Shown here in pieces: positions 23,077 through 33,457 of a DNA stretch of 64,000 nucleotides; within the stretch, counting starts at the first letter, position 1; every line of letters starts with the position of its first letter. This DNA is from Closterium sp. Naga37s-1 (lineage: Eukaryota; Streptophyta; Zygnematophyceae; Desmidiales; Closteriaceae): positions 875,501 to 939,500 of the forward strand of contig CANJKZ010000396.1 of NCBI GenBank assembly GCA_947471745.1, written 5' to 3'. The notes under the pieces are model-generated. The model ran no database searches and was not told the DNA's origin. It worked only from the letters and a program-made list of their open reading frames with translations. Made by a program: the position numbers and the translations under genes.

Positions 23077-24113
23077 TGTTCCTCAGGCTCAGAAGCAAGG
23101 AGACTGAGTGTCCTGAGCACAGGAAATTTGACAGACCGAAAGTGACTGGGACTTTCAAACCACGCTGCTTTCGATCAACAAATGATGCGAACGGTAATCA
23201 GACGACAGCTGAGGACGCCAGGAACCTGGGATGTTAGACGAGCAGAACTAGACTCCCTCGGCTGGCAAGTCTACTGGCAGCAGCTGCCCTCGCAGACCCA
23301 CTGAAGGCAAGCAAGCAACCTCGAGATCCCGATGCTCTCAAAGCTTACGTCTGTGGTGCCTCACACTGGTGCAAGTCTGTTCTGAGTGGCTGATTGTCAC
23401 CTTGATCTCATCTCTTCAGTTGACTGACGAGAGCCTCGGTTCTTGCGACCGACACTGCTGCGGTTACCAGCTCGGATTCTGTTTCGTTGATCCCAGACCG
23501 TTGCGGTCAGTTTTGGGAATGGGCCTTGGGAATGCATTTTCCCGCCAAAGCTGGTGGCGTTCAGACCCTCACGAGTGTCGGTAAAGGTTACTACATTGTG
23601 GTGTTTGCATTCGCCGAAATTACTGATAATTTCGGTAGGCTGGTTGGGTGAATCCTCCCATTCAATCCGTCACAGCAGTGTCCATATCCCACGTGGCAGT
23701 TTGTCGTGGAAAGTGACGGCGCGCTTGGGCTGATCTCTTGTGCCCAACTGATCTTTCCGAGGTCTTTGTGGCGGTAGATTGACGGTCACAACCGCTGACG
23801 CTGCATCTGCCGTAGATGTGCTTGCAAACCATGCTTCGAACGTGCAATCACACCAACACTGAGGAACAAATGTTTTCAGTCTAAAAGACGTGGCATTTCA
23901 CATTAGTTGAGACCAAGCTGGCTGAGCACTGGTGACTAGATTATTGCATCGATTGGTCAAATGACTGCTTTTTTGTTGCCAGGTGGCAATGTCTGGTTGC
24001 ACGATCGCCTGCAACAGAGCTGCAATATCTTACGCGGTTGTGAACTCTGCTTTGATAATATAGTTGACATTACATGCTTAATTGTCACAAAATACACCGC
24101 TACAATGCGTTTG
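23077..24113. other. GWD upstream region, probable promoter, no gene recognised
   Basis: This stretch separates the GWD start from the gypsy element. It is less GC-rich than the genes and carries only short open frames without recognisable domains. The GWD promoter must lie here, but no specific element can be assigned by eye. Confidence 0.4.
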
Positions 24114-24118
24114 GGTTG

Positions 24119-24461
24119 TGTTACGAGTGCAATTGAGTGAGCGAGCGAGAATGGCACTATCGAAGCAAGAGTACAAATGAGCGAAGGCATGAGCGAATAA
24201 TATATAGCGAAACTACATTGGTAACGGTAATGCGTGAAAATGAGGTGCGCGACGGGCCTGGCGCCGAGGTTAGGAAATGCCGAGGCGGAAGTCCGGAGCG
24301 CGAGTTACCAACCGGACCGTGCGGTTGGGTCGCGTCGTGAACAGTGGCGGGAATAGTGTCGAGCGAATGTCACGAATGGTAACGGTTGGGTGCTGTTGGC
24401 GGGAACAGTAATGTACGCGCTGAGCAGGGACGCGAAGTAAGGAAAAGGAATTTTCCTTACA
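24119..24461 (-). repeat. gypsy 3' LTR
   Basis: Begins and ends (minus strand) TGTAAGG...GTAACA and is nearly identical to 35509-35852. It is preceded on the minus strand by a G-rich purine tract at about 24466-24487. The target duplication GGTTG abuts its outer edge at 24114-24118. Confidence 0.93.
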
Positions 24462-24465
24462 CTAT

Positions 24466-24487
24466 ACCCCCCCCCCCCCCCCCCCCT
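24466..24487 (-). other. gypsy polypurine tract
   Basis: On the minus strand a run of about 20 G lies just before the 3' LTR, the expected place for the plus-strand primer of reverse transcription. Confidence 0.7.
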
Positions 24488-24500
24488 AAGGAGGTCCTCC

Positions 24501-26516
24501 TTACGAAAGCGCGTGTACATCTCTGAAATTTCGGCTGCGCAGATACTCTGTGAGGACGGGGTGGTTTTCGACTCTGTCCAGGGGAACCCAATTGTCTTCG
24601 GTGGGTGTACGGTCTTTCCAGCGGATCATGAACTCGATCCTTCGAGCTCCTCGTGGGTCATGAACTCTGTGGCTCAGAATTTTCTCGGGTGTGATGATTG
24701 GTTCGGTCGGCGGTCGTGTCATGCTGGCTGGGCGATTGCGTGGCAGTTGGCTTGTGGATGGTATGTAGGGGCGGAGTAGGCTGACGTGGAAGGATGGACT
24801 GTCGTACCAGTCAGCGGGGAGGAGGAGGTGGGCGGTGACGGGTGTAATCATGTGGCTGATGCGGAATGGTCCACAGTATCGGGGGCGAAGTTTTGGGGTG
24901 ATGGGCAGGCGGAGATTCTGGGTGTCAAGTAAAACTAGGTCGTCGAGCTGGTAAGTGACAGGTCGGCGGTGGCGGTCGGCGTTGCGTTTAGCGATGATGT
25001 TCCTTTTCTTTAATGCGTCTGCTGCCCAGGTCCGTGCTGCTTGTAAAATTTCGGCGAACTGTTGTGCTCGTGGCACCGGGTTGTCGGGATTCGGGGTCAT
25101 GGGTACTGTCGGGTCTTGTCCGTCGTTCAGGTAAAACGGTGACTGTTGGGTCGTGGCGGAAGGTGAATTGTTGTATGCGAACTCGATGAGTGGCAGTTGC
25201 TGTTCCCAGGAGGTTGGGTCGTCGCACGTGGCTCGAATGAGTTGTTCCATGGTCTGATTTGTCCTCTCTGTCGGTCCGTCGGTCTCGAGGTGGTACGAAG
25301 AACTGAACTGTAGTCGCGTGCCGAACTGCTGCCACAGGTTCCGCCAGAAGTTGCTGGTGAATTTCGTATCTCGGTCGCTGATGATCGCTGCTGGTATCCC
25401 GTGCAGTGGAACGACGGTGGAGATGAAGAGGCGTGCTGTTTCTTCGGCTGTGATTGATTTTTTGCAAGCTACGAAGTGTGCCATTTTCGTCAGTCGATCG
25501 ACGACGACCAGGATCGCGTCGTTCCCACTCGCCCCGGCCGGTAACCCCGTGACAAAATCCATCGTCACCTGCTGCCAAGCGCGCTCTGGGGGTGGTATCG
25601 GCTGCAACTGTCCTGCCGGCCGCTTCCGTGGTGATTTCATGAGCTGGCAAGTGGGACACGATGCCACGTGTCGCTGTACGTCGGTCAACATCTCAGGCCA
25701 GTAATAATACCGCTGCAGCTGCTGCCGTGTTTTCTCTACCCCGAAATGCCCTGAGGTTACTCCGTCGTGTGCCTCCTGTAACAATAACTCCCGTAGCAGT
25801 GTGTACCCTGGTACCCAGATCCGGTCGGTCTCGGCTTTTACGTAATAGACTCCCTTTGCTGCTGCGAACTGCTGCGAATTTCCTCCTGTGAAGAATGGAT
25901 CCGTTTGGTACCCGTGGGTAAATAGTAGTGGACTGGTCTGGACGAGTAGTATTGCGTAGATCTGGGCAGTGGGACGGGTCAGTGAGTCGGCGATGTTCGA
26001 TGCCCCCTTTTTGTAGGTGACTGTGTAGTGGAAGTTTGACTCGAGGAAATCGAGCCAGCGTATCTGTCGTGGGTTGAGGCGTGGCTGTGCGCGGAGGTAC
26101 TGTAGTGATTTATGGTCTGTCCGTACTGTCACGTCTGCGCCGGTCAAGTAACAGCGCCACACTTTGAACGCGTGCACGATCGCAAACATTTCGCGGTCGT
26201 GTATCGAGTAATTTTTCTCGGGCGGATGCAGTTTTCGTGACTCGTATGCGATGGGCTGTAGGCCGTTGCCGAAGTCCTGTAGCAGTACAGCTCCGATGGC
26301 GATGTCGCTTGCGTCGGTAACTACTTCGAATGGGCGGTGTGGGTCGGCGATGTGCAGTACGGGCGGTGAACAGAGAGCATTTTTCAGGGCAGAGAAGGCA
26401 GCATGCTCTTTCTCCCCCCACGTAAAAGCGACCCCCTTCCGTAACAAGTCCGTCAGCGGTGCTGTTAACGGTGCCATGTCGGGGACGAACCGACGCACGT
26501 AATTGACGAACCCCAA
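24501..26516 (-). CDS. gypsy pol: RT thumb, RNase H, integrase, chromodomain
   Basis: The frame starts inside RT (GFVNYVRRFVPDMAPL) and continues into RNase H (VVTDASDIAIGAVL). It then covers an integrase HHCC zinc finger (HFGVEKTRQQLQRYYYWPEM, CPTCQLMK) and the integrase core (MDFVTGLP, DRDTKFTSNFW). A chromodomain follows (RIEFMIRWKDRTPTEDNWVP), and the frame stops just before the purine tract. The chromodomain places it among chromoviruses, which tend to insert in heterochromatin. No internal stop occurs over 671 codons, but it is separated from the upstream RT frame by a frameshift. Confidence 0.93.
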   Translation of the reverse strand: MGFVNYVRRFVPDMAPLTAPLTDLLRKGVAFTWGEKEHAAFSALKNALCSPPVLHIADPHRPFEVVTDASDIAIGAVLLQDFGNGLQPIAYESRKLHPPEKNYSIHDREMFAIVHAFKVWRCYLTGADVTVRTDHKSLQYLRAQPRLNPRQIRWLDFLESNFHYTVTYKKGASNIADSLTRPTAQIYAILLVQTSPLLFTHGYQTDPFFTGGNSQQFAAAKGVYYVKAETDRIWVPGYTLLRELLLQEAHDGVTSGHFGVEKTRQQLQRYYYWPEMLTDVQRHVASCPTCQLMKSPRKRPAGQLQPIPPPERAWQQVTMDFVTGLPAGASGNDAILVVVDRLTKMAHFVACKKSITAEETARLFISTVVPLHGIPAAIISDRDTKFTSNFWRNLWQQFGTRLQFSSSYHLETDGPTERTNQTMEQLIRATCDDPTSWEQQLPLIEFAYNNSPSATTQQSPFYLNDGQDPTVPMTPNPDNPVPRAQQFAEILQAARTWAADALKKRNIIAKRNADRHRRPVTYQLDDLVLLDTQNLRLPITPKLRPRYCGPFRISHMITPVTAHLLLPADWYDSPSFHVSLLRPYIPSTSQLPRNRPASMTRPPTEPIITPEKILSHRVHDPRGARRIEFMIRWKDRTPTEDNWVPLDRVENHPVLTEYLRSRNFRDVHALS

Positions 26517-26529
26517 AAAGCTCTGTAGT

Positions 26530-27031
26530 TCCGTGATATTCGTCAGGCTTTCACGGTGTCCAACTTCTTCGGGTCAAATTCGACCCCAACCTCCGAAATA
26601 ACGTGCCCCAAAAACTCTAGCCTGTCCTGAAAAAACTCGCACTTGGAACCCTTTGTCAGTAGCCGATGCTCGTCTAAATTTTTAAATACTGCTTCCAGAT
26701 TTGCTAAGTGCTGCTGCTTGTCGCGACTGTAGACGAGGATGTCGTCGAGGTAAACTATCACGCATTTATCTAAAAGTGGCCTAAACGCCTCGTTCATGGT
26801 CATCTGAAATGTGGCTGGTGCGTTGGTCAGCGCGAAGGGGATCACGGTGTACTCGAACGACCCGTACCTAGTCCGAAAAGCTGTTTTGGCGCAGTCCGAT
26901 GGTTCGACTCTAATCTGATGGTAACCTCCCCGTAAATCTATTTTCGAAAAAACCCGTGCTGTTCGCAGTTGGTCTATCAGTTCGTCGGCGCGGGGAATGG
27001 GGTACCGCGACTTGACTGTTACCCTGTTGAG
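26530..27031 (-). pseudogene. gypsy pol: reverse transcriptase palm, frameshifted
   Basis: The minus strand encodes NRVTVKSRYPIPRADELID, then SKIDLRGGYHQIRVEP, FALTNAPATFQMTMN and the catalytic VYLDDILVYS. After KLDTVKA it meets a stop; the continuing RT sequence (TNITELQSFLG) is in another frame, so a small deletion occurred near 26530. The 5' side is cut by a solo LTR at 27037. Confidence 0.9.
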
Positions 27032-27036
27032 CGCTC

Positions 27037-27161
27037 TGTCAGAATATTATGCTCTAGCCTGTAGTGGGGTGCTCTATAGCGAGTACAACCCTTCTAGGGT
27101 TTGCTATTTGTATCCTCATTCTTGCTAGTGCAACAGCTCCTTCTTCTTTTAAACTTTCACA
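27037..27161. mobile_element. solo LTR of a copia-like element inserted in gypsy RT
   Basis: This 125-bp insertion begins TGTCAGAA, ends TTTCACA and is flanked by CGCTC at 27032-27036 and 27162-27166. Removing it rejoins the RT codons DYRA-LNRV. It is the same length class as the 126-bp copia LTRs nearby and shares the middle motif GTACAA and the block TTCTTGCTAGT/ATCTTGCTAGT, so it is probably a related subfamily. Confidence 0.88.
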
Positions 27162-27166
27162 CGCTC

Positions 27167-27517
27167 GGTAATCGATGCACATGCGAAACCTTCCGTCTAT
27201 TTTTGGCGTGAACAGTATCGGTGCGGCGAACGGTGACGAGCTCGGTCGGATGAATTTCTTCTCTAACAGGTAATCTAACTGCTTCCTCAGTTCATCGAGC
27301 TCGGGTTGTGTCAGTCTGAATTGGCGCTGTACAGTTGGCTGTGCCCCCGGTTCTAATTCTATTCGGTGGTCATGTGCTCGCTGAGGTGGCAGTCCTTCCG
27401 GTAAGTTGTCGGGAAAAATCCCCGGGTATCGTTTCAACAGTTTCTGTAGTTCGGGCGGTACCGCTGCCAGCAGTTTCTTGAAATCACTCGGCTGTTCTGC
27501 TCCCTCTACCACTGCAA
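27167..27517 (-). pseudogene. gypsy pol: N-terminal RT segment
   Basis: The minus strand reads VEGAEQPSDFKKLLAAVP, then HDHRIELEPGAQPTVQRQFR and FAAPILFTPKIDGRFRMCID before YRA, the normal entry into RT. It is continuous with the protease frame on the far side of the copia insertion. Confidence 0.88.
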
Positions 27518-27522
27518 TGTCT

Positions 27523-27648
27523 TGTCAAACATAATACATGTTGCTATTTTGTAGGCTACAGTGGGTTTAGCCTTAGGGGGTACAATATTCTAGGTTTTCC
27601 TACTTGTACTCCCAATCTTGCTAGTCCAAACACTTCTCATTTCTGACA
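27523..27648 (+). repeat. copia 5' LTR
   Basis: TGTCAAACA...TTCTGACA, 126 bp, unusually short for copia. It is matched at 32671-32796 with two visible differences in the first 30 bp. Confidence 0.93.
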
Positions 27649-27662
27649 TGGTATTAAGAGCC
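27649..27662 (+). other. copia primer binding site (tRNA-iMet)
   Basis: TGGTATTAAGAGCC directly follows the 5' LTR and matches the plant initiator-tRNA primer TGGTATCAGAGCC apart from a small change in the middle. Confidence 0.8.
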
Positions 27663-28340
27663 TAGGTTAGGGACCTAGGACCGATTACCTAAGGGCCCAC
27701 CGTTCCGCTAGAGGTGCCCTCGTGCGCCCTACCGTCTTAGCGCCCTCGTGCGCCTCTCTCCTAGTGCGCCCTCGCGCGCCCTCCTCTCACGCTGCTCGTT
27801 TGCAGCCCGCTAGCAGCCTGAGCGCGGCCCCGCGTTTTTAGCACGAGTAGCCCGTAAGCTGCCTAGGGCGGCCCGATTTTTTCTCGCGCGCGCCAGTAGG
27901 CCGTCGCCCGCAGGCCCCGCTCGCACCTAGGCCGACGCTCGACCCACCGCCGCCCGCCCACAGGTCGCAGCCCGCGCGCAGCAGCGATCGCGCGTCGGCT
28001 GCTGCAGCTCGCGCTTAGCCGCCGCACGAACGCAGCCGCGGCCCGCGCGCAGCCGCACCCTAGGCGCCGCCGCGCACCGTGCATAGGCCCGCCGTCGCGC
28101 CGCCCTACCTGCCCGAGCCGCGCCGCCCGAGTCGCGCCATGTATGCATAGAGTATTAGTGTTGAGGGTGACTGTTACCTGAGTGTACCGCCAGACCCGGG
28201 TATTGGGACCAGTGAGGCTGCCGCTCTAGGTGCTAGTGCGTCTGCTGCTCTAGGTCCTGGTGAGGCTGCTGCTCTAGGTGCTAGTGAGTTTGCTGCTCCA
28301 GGTGCTCGTGCGTCTGCGCCTACTGGTACTGAGTCTACTG
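27663..28340 (+). other. copia leader without recognisable gag
   Basis: About 680 bp of very GC-rich sequence (repeated CGCCCTCGTGCGCC, then GCCGC-rich text) occupies the place of gag. No zinc knuckle or gag domain is visible. It could be a replaced leader, as in non-autonomous elements. Confidence 0.5.
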
Positions 28341-29415
28341 AGGCACTGCACACCTTCACACTTGACTCGGGTGCTTCCCGCTGCTTCTTTCGTGACCGCA
28401 CTGTCCTTGACCAGCTAGCTCGGCCTGTTGCTGTCTCCCTCGCTGACCCCTCTGGGGGCCCGATCCTTGCGACCTCCTCCACTGTCCTCCCTTGTCCTGC
28501 GGTTCCGGCCGGCACCCTCTCGGGTCTTTACCTCCCCTCATTCTCTACGAACTTGGTGGCGGGCTCTGCTCTCCAGGATCGGGGTGTTCACCAGTTCACC
28601 CCTGCCTATGAGCGTGTGACCCACTGTACGTGTGCTCGGACGGGTCGCCACCTGGCTACCTTCACTAGTCAGCCGGGGTCGGACCTGTACACACTGACCA
28701 CTGAGTCCCCTCAGGTAGCTGAGTCTGCGTCTGCGTCAGGTCAGCTGTCGCCCCCCTGCTCGTGTCGCTCCCTATCGCACCAGACCGTCCTCTGGCACCA
28801 CCGCCTTGGTCACCCCTCAGTGCAGCGCCTTCGTGGCATGCACTCCAGGTACCTTGTCTCTGGTCTTCCCAGGGTTCTCCCTCCCCTCCCACCCTCTCCT
28901 GCTCCTCCGTGTCTTCCCTGTGTCGAGGGGCGGCAGCGCGCCGTTCCATCCCACAGAGGCTCCCCTGCAGAATCTCCACCTAGACGTGTGGGGCCCAGCC
29001 CGCGTCCGTGGACAGGGCCACGAGCGGTACTTCCTGCTGGTCGTCGACGACTACACGCGCTACACCACGGTCTTCCCCTTGCGCACCAAGGGTGAAGTCC
29101 CTGATGTTTTGATCCCTTGGATCCGCGCTGCTCGTCTCCAGCTCCGCGAGCGGTTCCAGTCGGACTTTCCCGTCCTGCGTCTGCACTCTGACAGGGGTGG
29201 AGAGTTTTCCTCCGACCTCTTGGCAGCCTACTGTGCGAAGCACGGCATCCGCCAGACGTTCACGCTTCCGGCCTCTCCACAGTAGAATGGGGTTGCTGAG
29301 CGCCGCATTGGCTTAAACCTGGAGGTCGCTCGTACCTCCATGATCCATGCGGCTGCCCCCCATTTCCTGTGGCCGTTTGCAGTGCAGTACGCTGCGCATC
29401 AGCTCAACCTCTAAA
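28341..29415 (+). pseudogene. copia protease, GAG-pre-integrase and integrase, broken
   Basis: Protease shows LHTFTLDSGASRCFF. The pre-integrase zinc region shows LWHHRLGHPSVQRLRGM and CLPCVEG. The integrase core shows LHLDVWGPARV, FLLVVDDYTRYTTVFPL and LHSDRGGEF. A frameshift lies near 28945, an in-frame TAG at 29283 follows TLPASPQ, and TAA occurs at about 29412 after HQLNL. Catalytic aspartates are still visible but the frame is not intact. Confidence 0.9.
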
Positions 29416-31352
29416 CCCCGTGTCTCTGCTCCGGAGACCTCGCCGACACTGCGTTGGACGGGAGAGGTTGGCGATGCGTCGGTGTTCCGGGTCTGGGGAT
29501 GTCGAGCCTTTGTCCGCGATACGTCCGCGGACAAGCTCTCCTCCCGTGCCGTTCCCTGTGTCTTCCTTGGCTTTGTCCCTGACGCGCCTGGCTGGCAGTT
29601 TTACCACCCCACCTCGCGCCGTGTCTTCCCCTCTCAGGACGTCACTTTTGACGAGTCGGTACCCTTTTACCGTCTGTTCTTCTACCGCACTGCGCTGCTT
29701 CCCCCCCCGCCGCTTTTCCTCACCCCAGGTTCCCCTTCGGTAGACCCCCTCCCTCCCCAGGGTCCTGCTCCCTCAGGTGTTTCCCAGGTAGACCCGGTCG
29801 AGCCTGTCGAGGTAGCGGTCGACTCTGGTCCTACGAGGGGTACTGCGTCTGGGGGTGCTGAGACAGGGGGTGCTGAGACTGGGGGTGCTGAGCCTGGGGG
29901 TGCTGAGACTGGGGGTACTGAGACTGGGGGTGCTACGCCTGGGGGTGCTGAGACTGGGGGTACTGAGCCTGGGGGTGCTGAGACTGGGGGTGCTGAGCCT
30001 GGGGGAGCTGGGACTGACTGTGCTGCGCCTGGTGGTGTTCCCTCTTCACAGCAGCTGCGTGAGTGGTACTCTCAGCGTTACAGCCTCCGGCGTGGGGCTA
30101 CTGGGGCTGGGGGTTCTGCCGGAGTTGGAGCTGGTGGTGCTGCGGGTACTGTGTCGCGGCCGGAGCCTCCCTCCCCACAGCGGCTGCGTGAGTGGTACGC
30201 TCGGCGCTGCAGCCTCCGGAGCGGCGCTCCTAGCACTGGTGTGCCGCCCGCTGGGGTCCCTGGTGCCGCTGGAGGTGCTTCTAGTGCTGGAGTTGGAGCT
30301 GGAGGTGCTGGAGCTGCTGGAGCTGCCGGTGGAGCTGAGGACGCTGGGCGTACTGGTGGTGGTGTAGCTGCTGACCCTGGGGTTGGTCCTGCAGAGGCTG
30401 GAGCCGACGGTGCGGCTGGAGCTGGTGCTACTGGGGGTACTGGAGTTGGCACTACTGGAGCTGCTGGTGGTGCTACAGGAGTTGGAGCTGCTGCTGAGGG
30501 TTCTGGTGCTGTCTCTGCTGGTTCTGGGGGCGCTTCGCGGCCGCGGCCGTACTTCGTTCCGCTCCTTCAGCAGGTTCTTGGTCAGTCGCCTCCTCCTTGT
30601 CCTGCTCCCTCCTTAGAGTGTCCTCCGCCTGTCTAGTCGAAGTCACAGTTACAGCCTTCCTCCCCACTCCCTGGTCCTTCTCCCTACTCTGGTCCGACAG
30701 GAGGTCTTACAGAGCGTCGTGATCCTGAGTCTCGTCCTGTGTCGCCTGAGTCTCGTTCCGCGTCACCTGTTCGTGCTGCTCGCACTGGTCGTCGTGTCCC
30801 GCGTCAGCGTCCTCCTGCTGTCCCAGGCACTCACCAGATGACGCTTCGTCTTTCCACTGCTCCACAGCGTGTCCCTCTGCCTTCTCCTCCTGCGTCCTCT
30901 CTTCCTGCCCTTGTCGACCCGGAGTCTGACTCTCTTCGTGCTGCTAGTCCTACTGTCACGCGTCTCCTGGCCACTGCTGTCACTGACCCTTCCTTTGAGT
31001 CAGCTGTTGCGTCTGCCTTAGTTGCTGAGCTTGTCGACTTTGCTGCTCACTGTCGTCTAGACTACGCTGCGAGTCTTGTTGCTGAGTCTGAGTCTGTCTG
31101 TCCTCCGTCCGTCGGGGGTGAGTGTGCTCTTGGCACGGACGTCCTTGAGGACAGGCAGGAGGAGTTTGAGTGCTTTGCCGCTGCTGTACCTCATCTCGTG
31201 TCCATGCTGATTGCACATGAGGGAGACCCGGATGCACCAGACATCCCGACCCCGCGCTCTTACGCTGAGGCGATCGCGGGTGAGTACTCCTCTCAGTGGC
31301 AGACAGCCATGGACGCAGAGATGGCATCGTGGAAGTCCACTGGCACTTACGT
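29416..31352 (+). CDS. copia post-integrase region with low-complexity linker
   Basis: After integrase (VWGCRAFVRD, KLSSRAVPCVFLGF) comes a long Gly/Ala/Thr-rich linker. It has pentapeptide repeats GGAET/GGAEP at about 29852-30010 and two copies of SPQRLREWYARR-like sequence (about 30045 and 30175). It resumes with YAEAIAGEYSSQWQTAMDAE, the entry to RT. Frames are mostly open but interrupted near 30637. Such Gly/Ala-rich linkers look like slippage products of GC-rich repeats. Confidence 0.75.
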
Positions 31353-31387
31353 AAACCTTAAACCCTAAACCCTAAACCCTAAACCCT
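31353..31387. repeat. interstitial telomere-type repeat, five AAACCCT units
   Basis: AAACCTT followed by four AAACCCT units (35 bp) splits the copia RT codons GTYV and DEVPPPGANI. Since 35 is not a multiple of three it shifts the frame. AAACCCT is the complement of the plant-type telomere repeat TTTAGGG. Confidence 0.93.
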
Positions 31388-32427
31388 GACGAGGTTCCCC
31401 CTCCTGGGGCGAACATCGTCAGTGGCATGTGGATTTTCAGGGTGAAGCGGCGGCAAGGTTCTCCGCCTGTCTTTGCCACTGCTGACACTGAGGCTCTCAC
31501 CCACGTGAAGTCGGAGCTGCAGAAGAGACACACGTGCACAGACCTGGGTGAACTGCGCAGCTACCTTGGCTTGCAGATCACCCGGGACAGAGCACGCCGC
31601 ACCATCACACTGACTCAGTCACACATGGTGCAGCAGGTCCTTCAGCGCTTCGGCTTCACCTGGTCCTCGGCACAGGCCACTCCTCTAGCTACAAGTCACT
31701 CGCTCTTAGCTCCACCTTCGGACGAGTCCGTAGAGCCGAGTGGTCCTTACCCAGAGCTAGTTGGCTGCCTCATGTACCTGATGACTTGCACTCGTCCTGA
31801 CCTTGCTTACCCTCTTGGCCTTCTGGCTCGCTACGTGGCTCCTGGTCGGCACCGACAGGAGCACATGGCTGCCGCTAAGAGGGTCTTGCGCTACTTGTGC
31901 AGTACATCAGGCATGGGGCTCGTGCTTGGAGGGAAGAGCTCAGTTGTTCTCACTGGGCACTCAGACGCTTCTTGGGTTGACGACCAGGCTACTCAGCGGT
32001 CGTCACAGGGTTACACCTTCAGCCTTGGCTCTGGTTCAGTTTCTTGGCGTTCTGCTCATCTTCAGTTCTCAGCTCCAGTTGTGAGGCTGAGATCTACGCC
32101 ACAGCCATGGCTGCACAGGAGTTACGCTGGCTCACCTACCTGCTGACTGACTTGGGAGAGCGGCCTCGTTCTCCTCCAGTGCTGTACGTCGACAACAAGG
32201 CTGCCATTGCCTTGTGTGAGGAGCACAGACTGGAGCACAGAACGAAGCACATCGCTCTGCAATACTTCCTGGCTCGAGAGTTGCAGCAGCGTGGTCAGCT
32301 TCGTCTGCGTTACGTGGCCACTCAGGCCAACACTGCTGATATATTCACCAAGGCACTTCAGTCTGGTGATCATCAGCATTTTTGCACTCTGCTAGGGCTT
32401 GTGCCCACCTTTCCTCACTTGCAATAG
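31388..32427 (+). pseudogene. copia RT remnant and RNase H
   Basis: The frame runs DEVPPPGANIVSGMWIFRVK and GSPPVFATADTEALTHVKSE. The palm, including the catalytic YVDD, is missing between PPVF and VFATAD. The rest continues (LGELRSYLGLQITRD, GCLMYLMTCTRPDLAYPL). RNase H follows in another frame (SSCEAEIYATAMAAQELRWL, LYVDNKAAIALCE, TADIFTKAL) to TAG at 32425. Confidence 0.92.
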
Positions 32428-32670
32428 GCTTTGCGTGTACTGTGATATATATATATGTGTATATATATATATACCTGCATGCTTGCTTTGCTAGGCAGAG
32501 ATCACTGTATTGTTTTGTGTTGCATATATGCCTCTGCATGTGAACTGGCCTTGTGGCTCTTTGCTTGTGCTCAGTGAGTGTGGTGACGTTGTGATCCACC
32601 CTGAGCTTATTTTGTCTTTCTTGACTGGTCTTGTGACCGCTTGCTCTCCCCCACTTAGCCTATGGGGGTG

Positions 32671-32796
32671 TGTCAAACATTATACATGTTGCTATTCTGT
32701 AGGCTACAGTGGGTTTAGCCTTAGGGGGTACAATATTCTAGGTTTTCCTACTTGTACTCCCAATCTTGCTAGTCCAAACACTTCTCATTTCTGACA
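32671..32796 (+). repeat. copia 3' LTR
   Basis: 126 bp, TG...CA, followed by the duplicated target TGTCT at 32797-32801. It is preceded by the purine-rich ATGGGGGTG. Confidence 0.93.
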
Positions 32797-32801
32797 TGTC
32801 T

Positions 32802-33457
32802 ACTACATACACGTCAGCTCCAGCAGCGTCAGCCCGTTTCATGGTGACGGTGTTGACGTGTACCGTTGAAGACTCGGGCGACTGCCAGCGAGGTAGTTCA
32901 ACCCAGTTACCGCTACTTCGCACAGTGCAGCTACCCGTCGTCCAGTCAATTCGCGGGTTATACTGTCGCAGCCAATCACGTCCCAGTAAAATGTCGTGCC
33001 CATCCAGTGTCGTCGCGAGCATTTCCTGTGTAAACCCGAAATTCCTCCCGCAGCGGACTTTGACTCTCTCCACCTTTTTCCGTATGGCCAGTGGCGTGCC
33101 GTCAACTAAGCGTGCATCTATCTCAGGTAAACAACGGCTGAGTGTCAGTTGCAGTTTCCGTGCGGTTGCGGTATTAACTAAACTGTGACTTGCTCCTCCG
33201 TCGATAAAAATCTTCACTGCTGCTCCCTGTATTTTCTCGTGGATCAGTACTGGGCAATCCGTCGCTGTACCCTCCTTATTCGTCCGAGCCCGATCGATAG
33301 CATGAATCGGTACTGTGACTCGGTGAGGGTCGGTGGGGTTGGGCGAGCAGGCAGTCTCGTCAGTAGTTGGCCCGATTCCTACTGACTGCTGGCGTTTCCT
33401 TGCCTTGGAGACTCCCTTCCCTGCTCTGCTCCGCGGCGCCTCAGCTCCTCTGGGCAC
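32802..33457 (-). CDS. gypsy protease region
   Basis: The minus-strand frame has AVKIFIDGGASHSLVNTATA, a retropepsin-like active site (D-G-G-A), followed by ILLGRDWLRQYNPRIDW. It overlaps the end of gag by about 79 nt in another frame, which could be a programmed frameshift or decay. The copia insertion truncates its 3' side at 32801. Confidence 0.85.

Larger units (their letters stand above)
27523..32796 (+). mobile_element. Ty1/copia retrotransposon nested in gypsy, defective
   Basis: The 126-bp LTRs (27523-27648 and 32671-32796) differ at about two positions. The element is flanked by TGTCT at 27518-27522 and 32797-32801. A primer site and a purine-rich ATGGGGGTG before the 3' LTR are present. 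Order is protease, integrase, RT remnant, RNase H, so it is copia. No gag is recognisable, integrase has stops, and most of RT is deleted, so it cannot be autonomous. It inserted between the protease and RT of the host gypsy. Confidence 0.95.

Noticed and set aside
27054..27512. 152-codon frame ending in CESLKEEGAVALARMRIQ as a natural gypsy product
   Set aside because: The C-terminal tail is read from the solo LTR inserted at 27037-27161; RT continues beyond it.
31353..31387. Chromosome end signalled by AAACCCT repeats
   Set aside because: Only five units with coding sequence resuming immediately on both sides; interstitial.
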